From assembly GCA_949361645.1 (NCBI GenBank), contig OX442418.1, positions 4,717,609-4,781,608 of the forward strand: a stretch of 64,000 bases of DNA, written 5' to 3'. The translations under genes and the position numbers were made by a program. Shown in pieces: positions 1-12,059 of the stretch (positions are counted from its first letter, which is position 1; every line of letters begins with the position of its first letter). This stretch comes from Spongilla lacustris (lineage: Eukaryota > Porifera > Demospongiae > Spongillida > Spongillidae). The notes under the pieces are model-generated. The model saw nothing but the letters and a program-made list of their open reading frames with translations. It had not been told where the DNA came from and made no database searches.

Positions 1-410
1 GTCTTCAAGGAGGACTGGAGGTGGTGGGGTGCCATGGAGCTAGCCAGGAGGTTCCTGCTCCTCCTCTTCACCCTCCCCTTCCCTGGGAACCCCATCCCTC
101 CCTCCTACCTCCTCATGGTCTACATCTGTGCCTATGCCTTCATCCAGCCTTACAAGTCAACTATGGTCAACCTTCTTGAGGTGGTACTATGTGTGGACCT
201 CCTGGTGATGCTGCTGATAGTGGGAGACTCGGCAATCCCTGAGGACCTGCTCTACTCCCACACAACCCAGCTCTCTGCCCCCCTGAGCAACAAAGATGGC
301 TGCATCGTGTCTGGATTCACCAGTTATGCAGGTCTCCTGACTCCATTTTACTACCTCCCCCTCCTGGCAGGAATTGTGTGTGTCGCTGTGGGTGTGGCCT
401 CACTTTTCAG
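1..410 (+). CDS. Exon of a host multipass membrane protein (partial)
   Basis: The frame is open from the first base, so the exon begins upstream of the window and the ATG at 34 is internal. It ends in a good splice donor (CAG|GTAATT at 411). The translation starts with a Trp-rich stretch (EDWRWWGA) followed by at least three hydrophobic helices, including a PYK motif between two of them. This pattern resembles the C-terminal membrane region of large adhesion-type or receptor-type proteins that are numerous in sponges; I recognise the style, not a named gene. It is on the opposite strand from the LDLa/SRCR gene and seems unrelated to it. Confidence 0.55.
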
Positions 411-570
411 GTAATTAAGTCTCCTAACTTTCTAGTCAGTTTTCAATACAAATACCATTTGGTTATTGTACATGTGCGGTGTAGATCACAATAGAAAATA
501 TACATGGGCTGTGTTCAAGAGTGTTACAGCAGTGCACTATTATATGTGCATTCTGCTGCTTACAGTACAA

Positions 571-925
571 AAGCAGTACACTACCTGTAAGGGATAGGGT
601 GAAGCAGTACACTACCTGTAATGGATAGGGTGAAGCAGTACACTACCTGTAAGGGGGAGGGTGAAGCAGTACACTACCTGTAAGGGGGAGGGTGAAGCAG
701 TACACTACCTGTAAGGGATAGGGTGAAGCAGTACACTACCTGTAATGGATAGGGTGAAGCAGTACACTACCTGTAAGGGATAGGGTGAAGCAGTACACTA
801 CCTGTAAGGGATAGGGTGAAGCAGTACACTACCTGTAAGGGATAGGGTGAAGCAGTACACTACCTGTAAGGGATAGGGTGAAGCAGTACACTACCTGTAA
901 GGGGGAGGGTGAAGCAGTACACCCA
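571..925. repeat. Minisatellite, 31-bp unit, about 11 copies
   Basis: Tandem copies of a 31-bp unit containing GCAGTACACTACCTGTAA and a variable GGGATAGGG or GGGGGAGGG segment. It lies just 3' of the exon at 1-410, in the presumed intron. The bases 411-570 and 926-1300 hold nothing else I recognise. Confidence 0.9.
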
Positions 926-1308
926 TAACCATATACCAGGGTGTTGCTAACCTTTGTGCATGTTATCTTTACAGGGCACATAAAACGTTGCCACATATTG
1001 ACGTAACTTCCCATGTGCACCAATCTGATTGGTTTGAGGGTTTCTCATCTCATCCAATGACTAGTAGCCTTTATACAGTCTTGGGTAATGAAGACAATGG
1101 TCTTCATTCAAACTATGCATCACTGCAGTGTGAAACTCATATGGATACTAAATGATGCTAACATTGGTTGGTTGTGTTTGATAATACTTGGATATTCACT
1201 ATACTTCATTGGCTATATTACATGTACATGTATATCTCATAAATGAATTTAATTGGCATGTTGGGCAGAACAAATGGAGCAAGTCTCGCATCACAACTGC
1301 CCCTCCAT

Positions 1309-1747
1309 GGTGCTTCTTCATACACCAGCCCCTCCATGCAGCTTGTCCATACACCACCCCCTCCATGCTACTTGTCCATACCCCTCCATGCTACTTGTCC
1401 ACCACCCCCTCCATGCTACTTGTCCATACCCCTCCATGCTACTTGTCCGCTACTTGTCCATGCACCACCCCCTCCATGCTACTTGTCCATACACCACCCC
1501 CTCCATGCTACTTGTCCATACACCACCCCCTCCATGCTACTTGTCCATACACCACCCCCTCCATGCTACTTGTCCATACACCACCCCCTCCATGCTACTT
1601 GTCCATACACCACCCCCTCCATGCTACTTGTCCATAAACCACCCCCTCCATGCTACTTGTCCATACACCACCCCCTCCATGCTACTTGTCCATACACCAC
1701 CCCCTCCATGCTACTTGTCCATACACCACCCCCTCCATGCTACTTGT
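1309..1747. repeat. Minisatellite, 29-bp unit
   Basis: About 15 copies of a 29-bp unit (core CCCCCTCCATGCTACTTGTC), with shorter units near the left end. Because 29 is not a multiple of 3 and the unit lacks stops, all three forward frames stay open and give the same peptide out of phase. The long open frames here are therefore a repeat artefact. Confidence 0.9.
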
Positions 1748-1789
1748 GCTTCTCTGTGCACTATATCAAACATCAGTCACCTGATGCAG

Positions 1790-2370
1790 CCTTTTGAATA
1801 TATCACCTGTTCCAAACTGATACCCAACCTCACAGGTCTTTGTGCCCCTTCCGACACTGAAAGAGACCTATTAATCCTGCCAGTCAGATTAGGTGGAATG
1901 GGTTTAATAAACCCAAACTGAATTTTACTCTTTCAGTCTCATTTCTCAGCCATTAGTAAACAACATCTTGTCTCACAACTATGACTACACTGATGAAATA
2001 GTCCTTGAGCAACAAACAGCAGTACAGAAGTTGAATATTAAGCTCAACAGTCACAATACTGCTGCTGCTCAGCTCAGAACCACGTTGCCTTATAATCTCC
2101 AGCTAGCGATGGACCAATGCTAGGAGAATAGAGCATCCAGCTGGCATAGAGCGTTTCCTGTAGAAGTGTATGGGTCCACCTTTCACAAGACCACCTCCTG
2201 AGATGCACTAGCTATAGCTCTTAGATATGTAGGTATGGCTGGTTGCCTGCCAACATGTCCACCAGCTGTACCTGTGGTGCTCCATTGTCTGTTGTGCATG
2301 TACTGTCATGTTCAAAAGATGGCAGAATCCCTTCCATCAAGCACAATCCTCTGTTCACTACATTGTAAGG
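1790..2370 (+). pseudogene. Decayed non-LTR retrotransposon fragment (C-terminal part of the RT ORF)
   Basis: Two islands on the plus strand match the C-terminal part of LINE-type ORF2 proteins. Near 1840-1920 there is a segment with LPVRLGGMGLINP, the usual LPxRxGGLGI motif. Near 2253-2365 there is a Cys/His island with the order CxCG, H, LSC and a following HN, as in the zinc-binding tail of such proteins. Stops and frame changes separate them, so it is a dead fragment. The 5' end is lost in the neighbouring minisatellite. Confidence 0.5.
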
Positions 2371-3081
2371 ACATGTATGCATGCCTTTAAACAAATTTGC
2401 TTGCAATAGTAATCATGCAAAGGTACATTATTCAGTATATTACTGTTGTTACATTGAGTCACCACAAAAGAACTAGTATTTAGAACACATATAAAATTTA
2501 GGCAGTTAAATTACATGTAGTTGTCATGCAAAAGAGTACATGTATGTTTCATCCATACAATTATACAACATGTACATGTACATGTATCTCTGTACATGTA
2601 CCTCTATCTGTGTTGACTTGGATCCAAAGACTTTGTCCAAGTCAAACACTTCTCATGTCAAAACCTTCATAACACCATCATCGTCCCTGTCGGAAAGGAC
2701 CACCACATCTGCCTGGGTACCCTCTCCGTCCTCTGAGATGTCCGACCTCATAAGACAGAAGATACATATGTTGCCTCTCCAGTCCACCAGCTTATTGTGC
2801 AGCCTCTTCCTCAGCTCATCTCCTTCCAGTACTTGGAGACCCAGCAAGGTCCACTGTAGCTGTGGCAAGCCTCTCATTGGTGCTGGCAGTCCTAGCCTTC
2901 CCCTGCCAGCTCCACAGCTGTGCTCACTGCCTGAGCCATCTTGCCGTCCAACTTAATTGGTCAGCTGGGACTGCAGGAGCTGACATTAGGATGATGATTC
3001 CTTCAGCTGGGATTCAAGGATGGCACACCTGGATGATGACTCCTCAACACACTAGATACATGTACATGTATATAAGCATTG
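2371..3081. other. Stretch without a recognisable gene
   Basis: Contains ACATGTACATGTA-type simple sequence (about 2570-2600 and 3055-3075). A 74-codon minus-strand open frame (2653-2877) has a non-repetitive, partly acidic translation that could be an exon, but I do not recognise it and see no clear splice signals. Confidence 0.4.
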
Positions 3082-3395
3082 TACAGTACCGAGAGAAGGC
3101 CAACAGTATAGGGAGAAGGCCAACAGTATAGGGAGAAGGCCAACAGTATAGGGAGAAGGCCAACAGTATAGGGAGAAGGCCAACAGTATAGGGAGAAGGC
3201 CAACAGTATAGGGAGAAGGCCAACAGTATAGGGAGAAGGCCAACAGTATAGGGAGAAGGCCAACAGTATAGAGAGAAGGCCAACAGTACAGAATAGGGAG
3301 AAGGCCAACAGTACAGAATAGGGAGAAGGCCAACCGCATAGGCAGAAAGCCAGTAGTATAGGGAGCAGGCCACCAGTATAAGAGATGGCCAACAG
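3082..3395. repeat. Minisatellite, 20-bp unit, about 15 copies
   Basis: Tandem GCCAACAGTATAGGGAGAAG units, with the last few carrying short insertions. The three long minus-strand open frames across it are repeat artefacts. The following 3400-4300 is AT-rich with nothing I can identify. Confidence 0.9.
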
Positions 3396-4301
3396 TACAG
3401 GGAGAAGGCGATATCTCCTCCTTCACTGCATCGAAGATATGCCTGTTCTGCACATCCACTGCCCAACATACCCTACGCTACCCTACTAAATTTACATAGT
3501 ATACTCACCAAAGCACCTGCGTCTCGGAAGATGAAATCATGAAGGGCCGCCCTGCATGCCTAATTGATGCGCTCCACATCTCTAGCGCATATAGCATCTC
3601 AATTGTGAGTTATCCATGCCAATAGTTACCCGACATAAATTTAATAATTTTAACTTTTTTATTCCAAGATGACGCAAGGATTACGCAATGACTACTTCGT
3701 TTATGAGCGGTAGAAATGAATTTCTTGTCTTGATTTTAGTTTACGAATGGTTCATGGTATAATCTTATAAACCACAGAATCACAATCAGTCCGATTTATC
3801 GTAAATTATACACGTGTTTAAAATTCAATTTGAAAAAAAAAAAGCAAGATGACCGCCTATGTATGGGCCATTTCTCTATATGTCAACCAATCGTTTAAAT
3901 TTATACGGGTCCATTAACCCTTATTAGATATGGAAAAGGTCTGTCATCCTTTTAGGTATTGAGACAACAAAATATAAAATCTACAGTGTTGTTCCTTAAT
4001 CATTTCTTCTCATTCCTTTAAGTTTTAACTTTAAAAATGGCTTCACTACTTTTTAACATACGCAATAATTTATTGTAGCATGGACAAAATGAATGCAGAC
4101 ATATTACAGACCTGTGGATGGTACGCTGTTGTCAGCCGGTGATCTATACCTAGAAGATCCATAAGGTGCTTGTACAGAAGAACATACTTTTAAAAATATG
4201 CACTTAGGCTTCAGACTAAATAATTAGCAACTGCCAGGATTGCTATCCATGGTGCATGTGCAAGAGATCAAAAATTCGTTTTTGTATTCGGTGCCATTAT
4301 C

Positions 4302-4326
4302 CAATCCAATACACAAACGCACACAT

Positions 4327-4390
<64 letters not shown>

Positions 4391-5281
4391 CATACCTGAG
4401 ACCACACCAGGTTCAACAACAGCACACTGCAGATGTAGGTCTGCACTGAGTTCATATCACATAAGTACGCTTGTAATTGTAGCGCACCTGTACCCTGTAC
4501 ACAAGCAAAGCTACAAGCAAAGCTACAAGCAAAGCTACAAGCAAAGCTGGGCAGTTTAAATCAAGTCTAACAGACATGGGTCGCATGCTCAACTGATGCA
4601 TTGGATTGGCCAGCAATTGGGTCAAATGCAGTAAGAGTAACCTTAACATCACCTCAGTGTCTGAGAGATACAATGTGGTCTGTACTTGTGGACCACACAA
4701 GGAAGATTTTTTATTACCTCCTCTTAATTGTTGTTGCAAACCTGGTGGTACTACATATATAGCGGGAAGGTTTGAAGCGTTAAAACACGTGCAAATTTTG
4801 CAGTTTTGTTCTGTGTGTATGTATGCATAACAACAAGAGGAGTGTCAAATGCATGCGGCATTCTCTTATCGTAAGTGTAGTTTTACTCTAGTGGCTTTAA
4901 GGTTAGCCGGCATGACATTTACTGTAAAACTGCATAGGTGGTAAAAGAATATCTTCCTTGTGTGGTCCACAGACCACATTGTATCTCTCAGACAGGTGAT
5001 GTTAAGGTTACTCTTACTGCATTTGACCCAATTGCTGGCCAATCCAATGCATCAGTTGAGCATGCGGTATGTGGACCCAATGTCTGTTAGATTTGATTTA
5101 AACTGCCCAGCTTTGCTTGTGTACAGAGTACAGGTGCACTACAATTACAAGCGTACTTATGTGATGTGAACTCGGTGCAGATCTACATCTGCATTGTGTT
5201 AAGTTGTTGTGGTCTCAGGTATGTTGTGTGTGTGTGCGTGTGTGTGTGCATGTGTGTGCATGTGTGCGTTTGTGTATTGGA
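4302..5281. mobile_element. Foldback element with CA/TG simple repeats in its arms
   Basis: The left arm (about 4302-4712) is matched in inverted orientation by the right arm (about 4944-5281). They share the CCAATACACAAACGCACA end, the segment with AAGCAAAGCTGGGCAG and the inner CTTCCTTGTGTGGTCC. The left arm carries (CA)n at 4329-4389 and a fourfold GCAAAGCTACAA repeat. The right arm carries a decayed TG tract and a single copy of that repeat. The loop is about 230 bp. I see no coding capacity, so this is a non-autonomous foldback. Confidence 0.7.
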
Positions 5282-6256
5282 CTTGTGCGCAAGTGTGATT
5301 TGTGTGCATAAGTGTGTACATGCATGTGTGTTAAAATGTGCATTTGGTACAACAATGTAGGCATTTTTGCTTACGACACCAAACGGTACAACCATTATAA
5401 ATTTCAATTGATTTATTGTGTTGCATGCATACATTTTATTGTGGTGACACACCGCCATGAACGTGTTCCTTCTTTTGTTACTTAAGCTTAAATTGAAAGG
5501 CAATGCATGGTTTTGAACTTATAAGCGGTGTCCTAGTTGCGTAATTGCAAAAATAATAATAATAGACGCTGTGTTTTACTCAATAGCGGTTTGCGATTTG
5601 ACCACATTGCTATTGCGTCATTGATGTTGAAGCACGTTAAAAATGCTTTGCGGATGACAGCAATTACGCAACAGCGACCACCGTTTACTTATACAATCCA
5701 TGCAATTACTGCGCCCAAAATTTTCCACTAGTACTGTTGCGAGGTTTTACTTTCCACTGTTCCGAGCCCCCCCCCCCCCCCCCCCCCCCCCCCACGACTA
5801 TGGACAAATCAAGGTCAGGGAACGAGAACTACGACCTTTTTTGTTCTCTTAAAGTAAACGGTTTGGCGACTTGAACAAAGTATAAAAATGATCGTCTTTC
5901 CATTGTGGCTCGATAGCAATAAAGACCTACACTATCCGTTTTTCGGTTCGTGAGTTAACTTATACGTGGATTTCATGATACGGCACAAATCCTATATGAG
6001 ACCGTAACTCTCGATAGTGCATAGACAATATATTTACCTACGATGAACGCAAACGCAAAGAACCAAGTCAGTTTTGCACATATCTGACCTTTATGAAGTA
6101 TGGATATGGCTCGCTCAAAAAGTAACATTCATAATGAGGTGTGGATTATAGTTCCAAAACCATTTACGGTAAAACCGTACTGTTCTAATTCACCTAGTGT
6201 GAATCACACTAATCTAATGCTAAAATAACGTGTGTCACTCTGTGTCATTCATTGTT
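5282..6256. other. Intergenic, with a poly-C tract
   Basis: No gene seen. A run of about 28 C residues begins near 5766. The stretch is otherwise AT-rich and lies downstream of the minus-strand receptor gene's stop codon. Confidence 0.4.
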
Positions 6257-6702
6257 TTAAGATGGATAGGGTGGTGGAGCACCTGGATAACCAGTGGTAG
6301 GATAACCAGTAGTAGGATAACCAGGGGCAGGATAACCAGCAGTAGGATAACCAGTGGTAGGATAACCAGGGGCAGGATAACCAGTAGCACCAGTGGCTGG
6401 ATAACCAGTGGATGGATAACCGGTGGCTGGATAACTTGGAGGAGGAGCATAACCAGTATATCCAGTATATCCCTTCGAATGATCAAAACCCGCTGTCTGA
6501 GGTGTGCTGTTCTGGGTTGTCGTGGTGACTACAGTGGTAGCGGTGGGAGCATTAGTGACCACCCTGGTCTGCAGACCTCTGCGTATGATGGCCTGTCTTG
6601 CATAGACCCTGACCACTGCCAGAACAACCACCACTATGAAGACCAGAATAAACACAGACACACCTACTCCTATTCCAACACTGGAGGAGGATGTGTATGA
6701 GC
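6257..6702 (-). CDS. Terminal exon of the LDLa/SRCR receptor gene: transmembrane segment and PGY-rich tail
   Basis: The minus strand has a splice acceptor (CATAG|GC) at 6702 and an open frame to TAA at 6257. The exon starts in phase 1, the same as every LDLa and SRCR exon upstream on this strand. It encodes a short Ser-rich linker, one transmembrane helix (about 24 residues of V/I/L/G/F), a basic stop-transfer segment, a Thr-rich stretch and then about 13 repeats of GYPxxGYPxPGYP type. It ends in PPPYPS, which contains a possible WW-domain ligand (PPxY). This is a type I receptor tail. The repeat is a 15-bp minisatellite visible at 6285-6420. It is inferred to be the 3' end of the gene whose LDLa exon lies at 7293-7403. 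Confidence 0.65.
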
Positions 6703-7078
6703 CTATGTAATGGGAGAGATTCCATTTAATGAACACCAATACATGTGTAAATGTGTGATACAACTACATTATGAAGTGAACAACAGATGGTCTGGTGTGC
6801 TTAGATGGTGGAGGGTGTGCTCAGATAGTAAACTGTCTATTTGCGCCGTGTGCACAGGTGTGCATACTGTACGTACAGTGTGTACAGGTGTGCACACTTC
6901 ATTTATATCTGTAACAGTTGTTGGATTCCTGTAGCAAATTTTACATCATTTTAAAGATAGGTCTTTGCCGAATATGGGGAAATACAGAACAACTGTACTT
7001 AAAACTCATAGTTTTTTTGCCAGAAAAGCAATCAAAAATTCGTACGCACGTGACATTAAAAAAAAAAAAAAAACTCAA

Positions 7079-7184
7079 TACTAATTAGATACTCTATTGC
7101 ACGCCAGTGTGGCATCAATACATGTACATTGTTCATTGAAACATTGGAAATGGTATGAGTAGCAATAACCAGCACAAAGAAGTG
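7079..7184 (-). pseudogene. Degenerate second LDLa exon (unit 1)
   Basis: Homologous to the intact LDLa exons at 15603-15716 and 52228-52341. The acceptor AG has become TG (GTGCTGG for GTGCAGG), and the sequence is cut after ACNRVS by a stop followed by a poly-T/poly-A tract at about 7058-7074. The SRCR exons that follow in the other units are missing here. It probably cannot be spliced, so the LDLa exon at 7293-7403 would join directly to the tail exon. Confidence 0.6.
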
Positions 7185-7292
7185 GGTGTGGCTCAATAGA
7201 TGTAGATATAAGCAATGATGTAGTCCATGACCCCATCCAATGATGTAAAGATGACATCCCATTGCCATATGCATCACCACACCCAACCTTAC

Positions 7293-7403
7293 CACATCCA
7301 AATTCATCACTGTTGTCTCCACAATCATCATAATCGTCACACTTGTAGGATAAAGGTTCACAGTTTCCATTGTTGCATGTGAACTGAGATGATGAGCAGT
7401 ATG
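7293..7403 (-). CDS. LDLa domain exon (receptor unit 1)
   Basis: This 111-bp phase-1 exon runs from CTCCAG|CA to G|GTAAGG. It encodes a full LDL-receptor class A module: [13 protein letters not shown], then [18 protein letters not shown], with six Cys and the DCGDNSDE calcium-binding end. Length and phase equal those of the exons at 15831-15941 and 52456-52566. It is followed on its 3' side by the degenerate LDLa exon and then the transmembrane exon at 6257-6702. Confidence 0.75.
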
Positions 7404-7494
7404 CTGGAGTGGTCGCTGAAAGAGAAAATGAAATATAATTAACTAGTCGACAATTAAAAGTGAAGTTACTAGCCATACTTCTCTGCCATATACT

Positions 7495-10400
7495 CATTAC
7501 CACTCCCTCCATCTCCTCCACTCCCTCCACCTCCTCCATCCACCTCTTCCACTCCCTCCACTTCCTCCAGTCCCTCCACCTCCTCCATCTCCTCCACCTC
7601 CCCCACTCCCTAAATCTCCTCCACGAGCTCCATCTCCTCCACTCCCTCCACCTAATCCACTCCCTCCACCTCCTCCACTCCCTCCATCTCCTCCACTCCC
7701 TCCATCTCCTCCACTCCCTCCACCTCCCCCACTCCCTCCACCTCCCCCACTCCCTCCATCTCCTCCACCTCCCCCACTCCCTCCACCTCCTCCACTCCCT
7801 CCACCTCCTCCACTCCCTCCACCTCCTCCACTCCCTCCACCTCCTCCACTCCCTCTACCTCCACCTCCGCCACTCCCTCCACCTCCCCCACTCCCTCCAC
7901 CTTCCCCACTCCCTCCACCTCCCCCACTCCCTCCACCTCCCCCACTCCCTCCACCTCCCCCACTCCCTCCACCTCCCCCACTCCCTCCACCTCCTCCACT
8001 CCCTCTACCTCCTCCACCTCCCCCACTCCCTCCACCTCCCCCACTCCCTCCACCTCCCCCACTCCCTCCACCTCCCCCACTCCCTCCAACTCCCCCACTC
8101 CCTCCACCTCCCCCACTCCCTCCACCTCCTCCACTCCCTCCACCTCCCCCACTCCCTCCACCTCCCCCACTCCCTCCACCTCCCCCACTCCCTCCACCTC
8201 CCCCACTCCCTCCACCTCCCCCACTCCCTCCACCTCTTCCACTCCTTTCACCTCCTCCACTCACTCCACCTCCTCCACACCCTCCACTCCCTCCACTCCC
8301 TCCACTCCACCTCCTCCACTCCCTCCACCTCCTCCACTTCATCCACCTCCTCCACTCTCTCCACCTCCTCCACTCCCTCCACTCCACCTCCTCCACTCCC
8401 TCCACCTCCTCCACTTCATCCACCTCCTCCACTCCATCCACCTCCTCCACTCCCTCCACCTCCTCCACTCCTTCCACCTCCTCCACTCCCTCCACCTCCT
8501 CCACTCCCTCCACCTCCTCCACTCCCTCCACCTACACCCCTCCCTCCACCTCCCCCACTCCCTCCACCTCCCCCACTCCCTCCACCTCCGCCACTCCCTC
8601 CACCTCCCCCACTCCCTCCACCTCCCCCACTCCCTCCACCTCCCCCACTCCCTCCACCTCCCCCACTCCCTCCACCTCCCCCACTCCCTCCACCTCCCCC
8701 ACTCCCTCCACCTCCCCCACTCCCTCCACCTCCCCCACTCCCTCCACCTCCCCCACTCCCTCCACCTCCCCCACTCCCTCCACCTCCCCCACTCCCTCCA
8801 CCTCCCCCACTCCCTCCACCTCCCCCACTCCCTCCACCTCCCCCACTCCCTCCACCTCCCCCACTCCCTCCACCTCCCCCACTCCCTCCACCTCCTCCAC
8901 TCCACCTCCTCCACTCCCTCCATCTCCTCCACTCCACCTCCTCCACTCCCTCCACCTCCTCCACTCCTTTCACCTCCTCCACTCACTCCACCTCCCCCAC
9001 TCCCTCCACCTCCCCCACTCCCTCCACCTCCTCCACTCCCTCCACCTCCCCCACTCCCTCCACCTCCTCCACTCCTTCCACCTCCTCCACCTCCTCCACT
9101 CCCTCCACCTCCCCCACTCCCTCCACCTCCTCCACTCCCTCCACCTCCTCCACTCCACCTCCTCCACTCACTCCACCTCCTCCACTCCCTCCACCTCCTC
9201 CACTCCCTCCACCTCCTCCACTCCACCTCCTCCACTCCACCTCCTCCACTCACTCCACCTCCTCCACTCCATCCACCTCCTCCACTCCCTCCACCTCCTC
9301 CACTCCATCCACCTCCTTCACTCCCTCCACCTCCTCCACTCCCTCCACCTCCTCCACCTCCTCCACTCCCTCCACCTCCTCCACTCCCTCCACCTCCCCC
9401 ACTTCCTCCACTCCCTCCACTCACTCCACCTCCCCCACTCCCTCCACTCCCTCCACCTCCTCCACCCCTCCACCTCCTCCACTCCCTCCACTCACTCTAC
9501 CTCCTCCACTCCCTCCACCTCCTCCACTCCACCTCCTCCACTCCCTCCATCTCCTCCACTCCACCTCCTCCACTCCCTCCACCTCCTCCACTCCATCCAC
9601 CTCCTCCACTCCATCCACCTCCTCCACTCCCTCCACCTCCTCCACTCCATCCACCTCCTCCACTCCCTCCACCTCCTTCACTCCCTCCACCTCCTCCACT
9701 CCCTCCACCTCCTCCACTCCCTCCACCTCCTCCACTCCCTCCACCTCCCCCACTCCCTCCACCTCCCCCACTCCCTCCACCTCCCCCACTCCCTCCACCT
9801 CCCCCACTCCCTCCACCTCCCCCACTCCCTCCACCTTCCCCACTCCCTCCACCTCCCCCACTCCCTCCACCTCCCCCACTCCCTCCACCTCCCCCACTCC
9901 CTCCACCTCCCCCACTCCCTCCACCTCCCCCACTCCCTCCACCTCCCCCACTCCCTCCACCTCCCCCACTCCCTCCACCTCCCCCACTCCCTCCACCTCC
10001 CCCACTCCCTCCACCTCCCCCACTCCCTCCACCTCCCCCACTCCCTCCACCTCCCCCACTCCCTCCACCTCCCCCACTCCCTCCACCTCCCCCACTCCCT
10101 CCACCTCCCCCACTCCCTCCACCTCCCCCACTCCCTCCACCTCCCCCACTCCCTCCACCTCCCCCACTCCCTCCACCTCCCCCACTCACTCCACCTCCTC
10201 CACTCCCTCGTCCTCCCCCACTCCCTCCACCTCCTCCACTCCTTCCACCTCCTCCACCTCCTCCACTCCCTCCACCTCCCCCACTCCCTCCACCTCCTCC
10301 ACTCCTTCCACCTCCTCCACTCCCTCCACTCCCTCCACCTCCTCCACTCCTTCCACCTCCTCCACTCCCTCCACCTCCCCCACTCCCTCCACCTCCTCCA

Positions 10401-10679
10401 CCCCTTCCACCTCCTCCACTCCCTCCACCTCCTCCACTCCCTCCACCTCCCCCACTCCCTCCACCTCCTCCACTCCCTCCACTCCCTCCACCTCCTCCAC
10501 TCCCTCCACCTCCTCCACTCCCTCCACTCCACCTCCTCCACTCCCTCCACCTCCTCCACTCCTTCCACCTCCTCCACTCCCTCCACCTCCTCCACTCCTT
10601 CCACCTCCTCCACTCCCTCCACCTCCTCCACTCCCTCCACCTCCTCCACCTCTTCCACTCCCTCCACCTCCTCCACTCC
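7495..10679. repeat. Giant CTCCAC-type minisatellite, about 3.2 kb
   Basis: Built of 18-bp units (CTCCACCTCCCCCACTCC and one-base variants) with occasional 6- or 9-bp indels. All units are multiples of 3 and lack stops, so all frames are open on both strands: Leu/His, Pro/Leu and Ser/Thr/Pro on plus; Gly/Ser, Glu/Val and Arg/Trp on minus. None of these long frames is good evidence for a protein. In all three receptor units this array type abuts the 5' side of the first LDLa exon, so it is probably intronic. Blocks of nearly identical units (8530-8890, 9740-10190) point to recent local expansion. Confidence 0.9.
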
Positions 10680-12059
10680 ATGTCTTTGTTGGGTACAATG
10701 ACGATCTTTTCTCAGTGAATACAGGCTATTTAGAAAGGGGGGGGGGGGGGGTTGTTGCAAACACAGCCATGTGTTGTATTTATAGCACGTCCGTTTGTAT
10801 CTACCAGATCGTTATTTTAGCTATAAACTCTCAGTTACACGTGTATTGTTGTACCTTTGTGGTATGATAAAAGTATATCTATTTGGTGTTCGTGTCTGAG
10901 CTGACTCTCTTCATCCAGTGGCACCTCTATGCACTCACACTATCTCCTGCCCACACACTTCTTTTCACACTCCCCTTGTCACCCATTTGCCTTGTACACA
11001 CCACCCAATGCACACACTCCAAAATATCTTTGTCACACCCTCCCCCTTGTACACACCCACTGTAATAATCCATTCCACATCTATCACCCTGCAGTCCTCT
11101 CACAGCATGTACATGTATTCCACTTGTTAGCACCCTGTGTGAACTCTGGCTCACTACTGCACCTACACATAGTGATGTGAAGGTGTGGAACCCTTGCACA
11201 CATGTCATTGATTCTTCTATCATGTGCATGCACATCCCTTGTCATATACACCTATGTACACACCACCCATTGTACACACCACCCATTGTACACACCACCT
11301 ATTATGCAATTTATCAATCCAATTTGTCATACTCACACTCCACAGCACACCCACATAAGGAATGCAATTTGCTAATTTTACGTCAGGTCCAGAGTTCTTC
11401 CTGCTAGTGATGTATGTGTCATGTGTAAAATGACTCGCAAGGGTGTATCTATGTACTGTAAGAAGTTGGAGGGCAATGTTGCGTATAAGCGCACAAATTC
11501 TAAGGTTTAGCATTCGAAACACTAAACTTATACAAGTACGAGCTTGTTTATTCAAAGTACAAATTGCGATAAACATTGTGTCATATTGGTCTGGGAACAA
11601 GACTAGCACAGCTGATATTGACACAGTACATAAATGTCTTGGCAACACTGACCTATCTATTTGGCTTTGCTTTCGGCTAGCCGATTGCATTTTTATCCCA
11701 TGGCAAATTAGCCACCTTCGGAGCGCTGCCATATTACTGATCTCTAGTGGCTCCTCGAGAAACGCACCTGGGATGTCTGCCTCTGTGAGTACTGTTGTGA
11801 CAGAGGCTTGGTTGGTCGAAAATTATCAACAGTCTGGTACAGTGTTACTGCTCACGCGCTGGAAGAACTCCGGAAGTAACGCAATTAAGAATAATTGCAT
11901 TCCTTACGCCGTGAAGGGAAAGGGTCTATTGCAATCCTCTCACGGCATGCCTACCACACTCACCCCCTGTACACATCCACCCACTGCACACACTCCCTAC
12001 CTACACACATACTATTTGCTCTCCTTGTCACACTCTTGCCAATCTACACAGTGCAATGC

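Noticed and set aside
3082..3395. CRISPR-like regular repeat
   Set aside because: Units are contiguous 20-bp tandem copies without spacers; this is a minisatellite in animal DNA.
7460..10867. 1135-codon plus-strand open frame and the Gly/Ser- and Glu/Val-rich minus-strand frames
   Set aside because: They exist because the 18-bp units contain no stops in any frame; there is no conserved domain and the same array occurs beside each LDLa exon in varying length.
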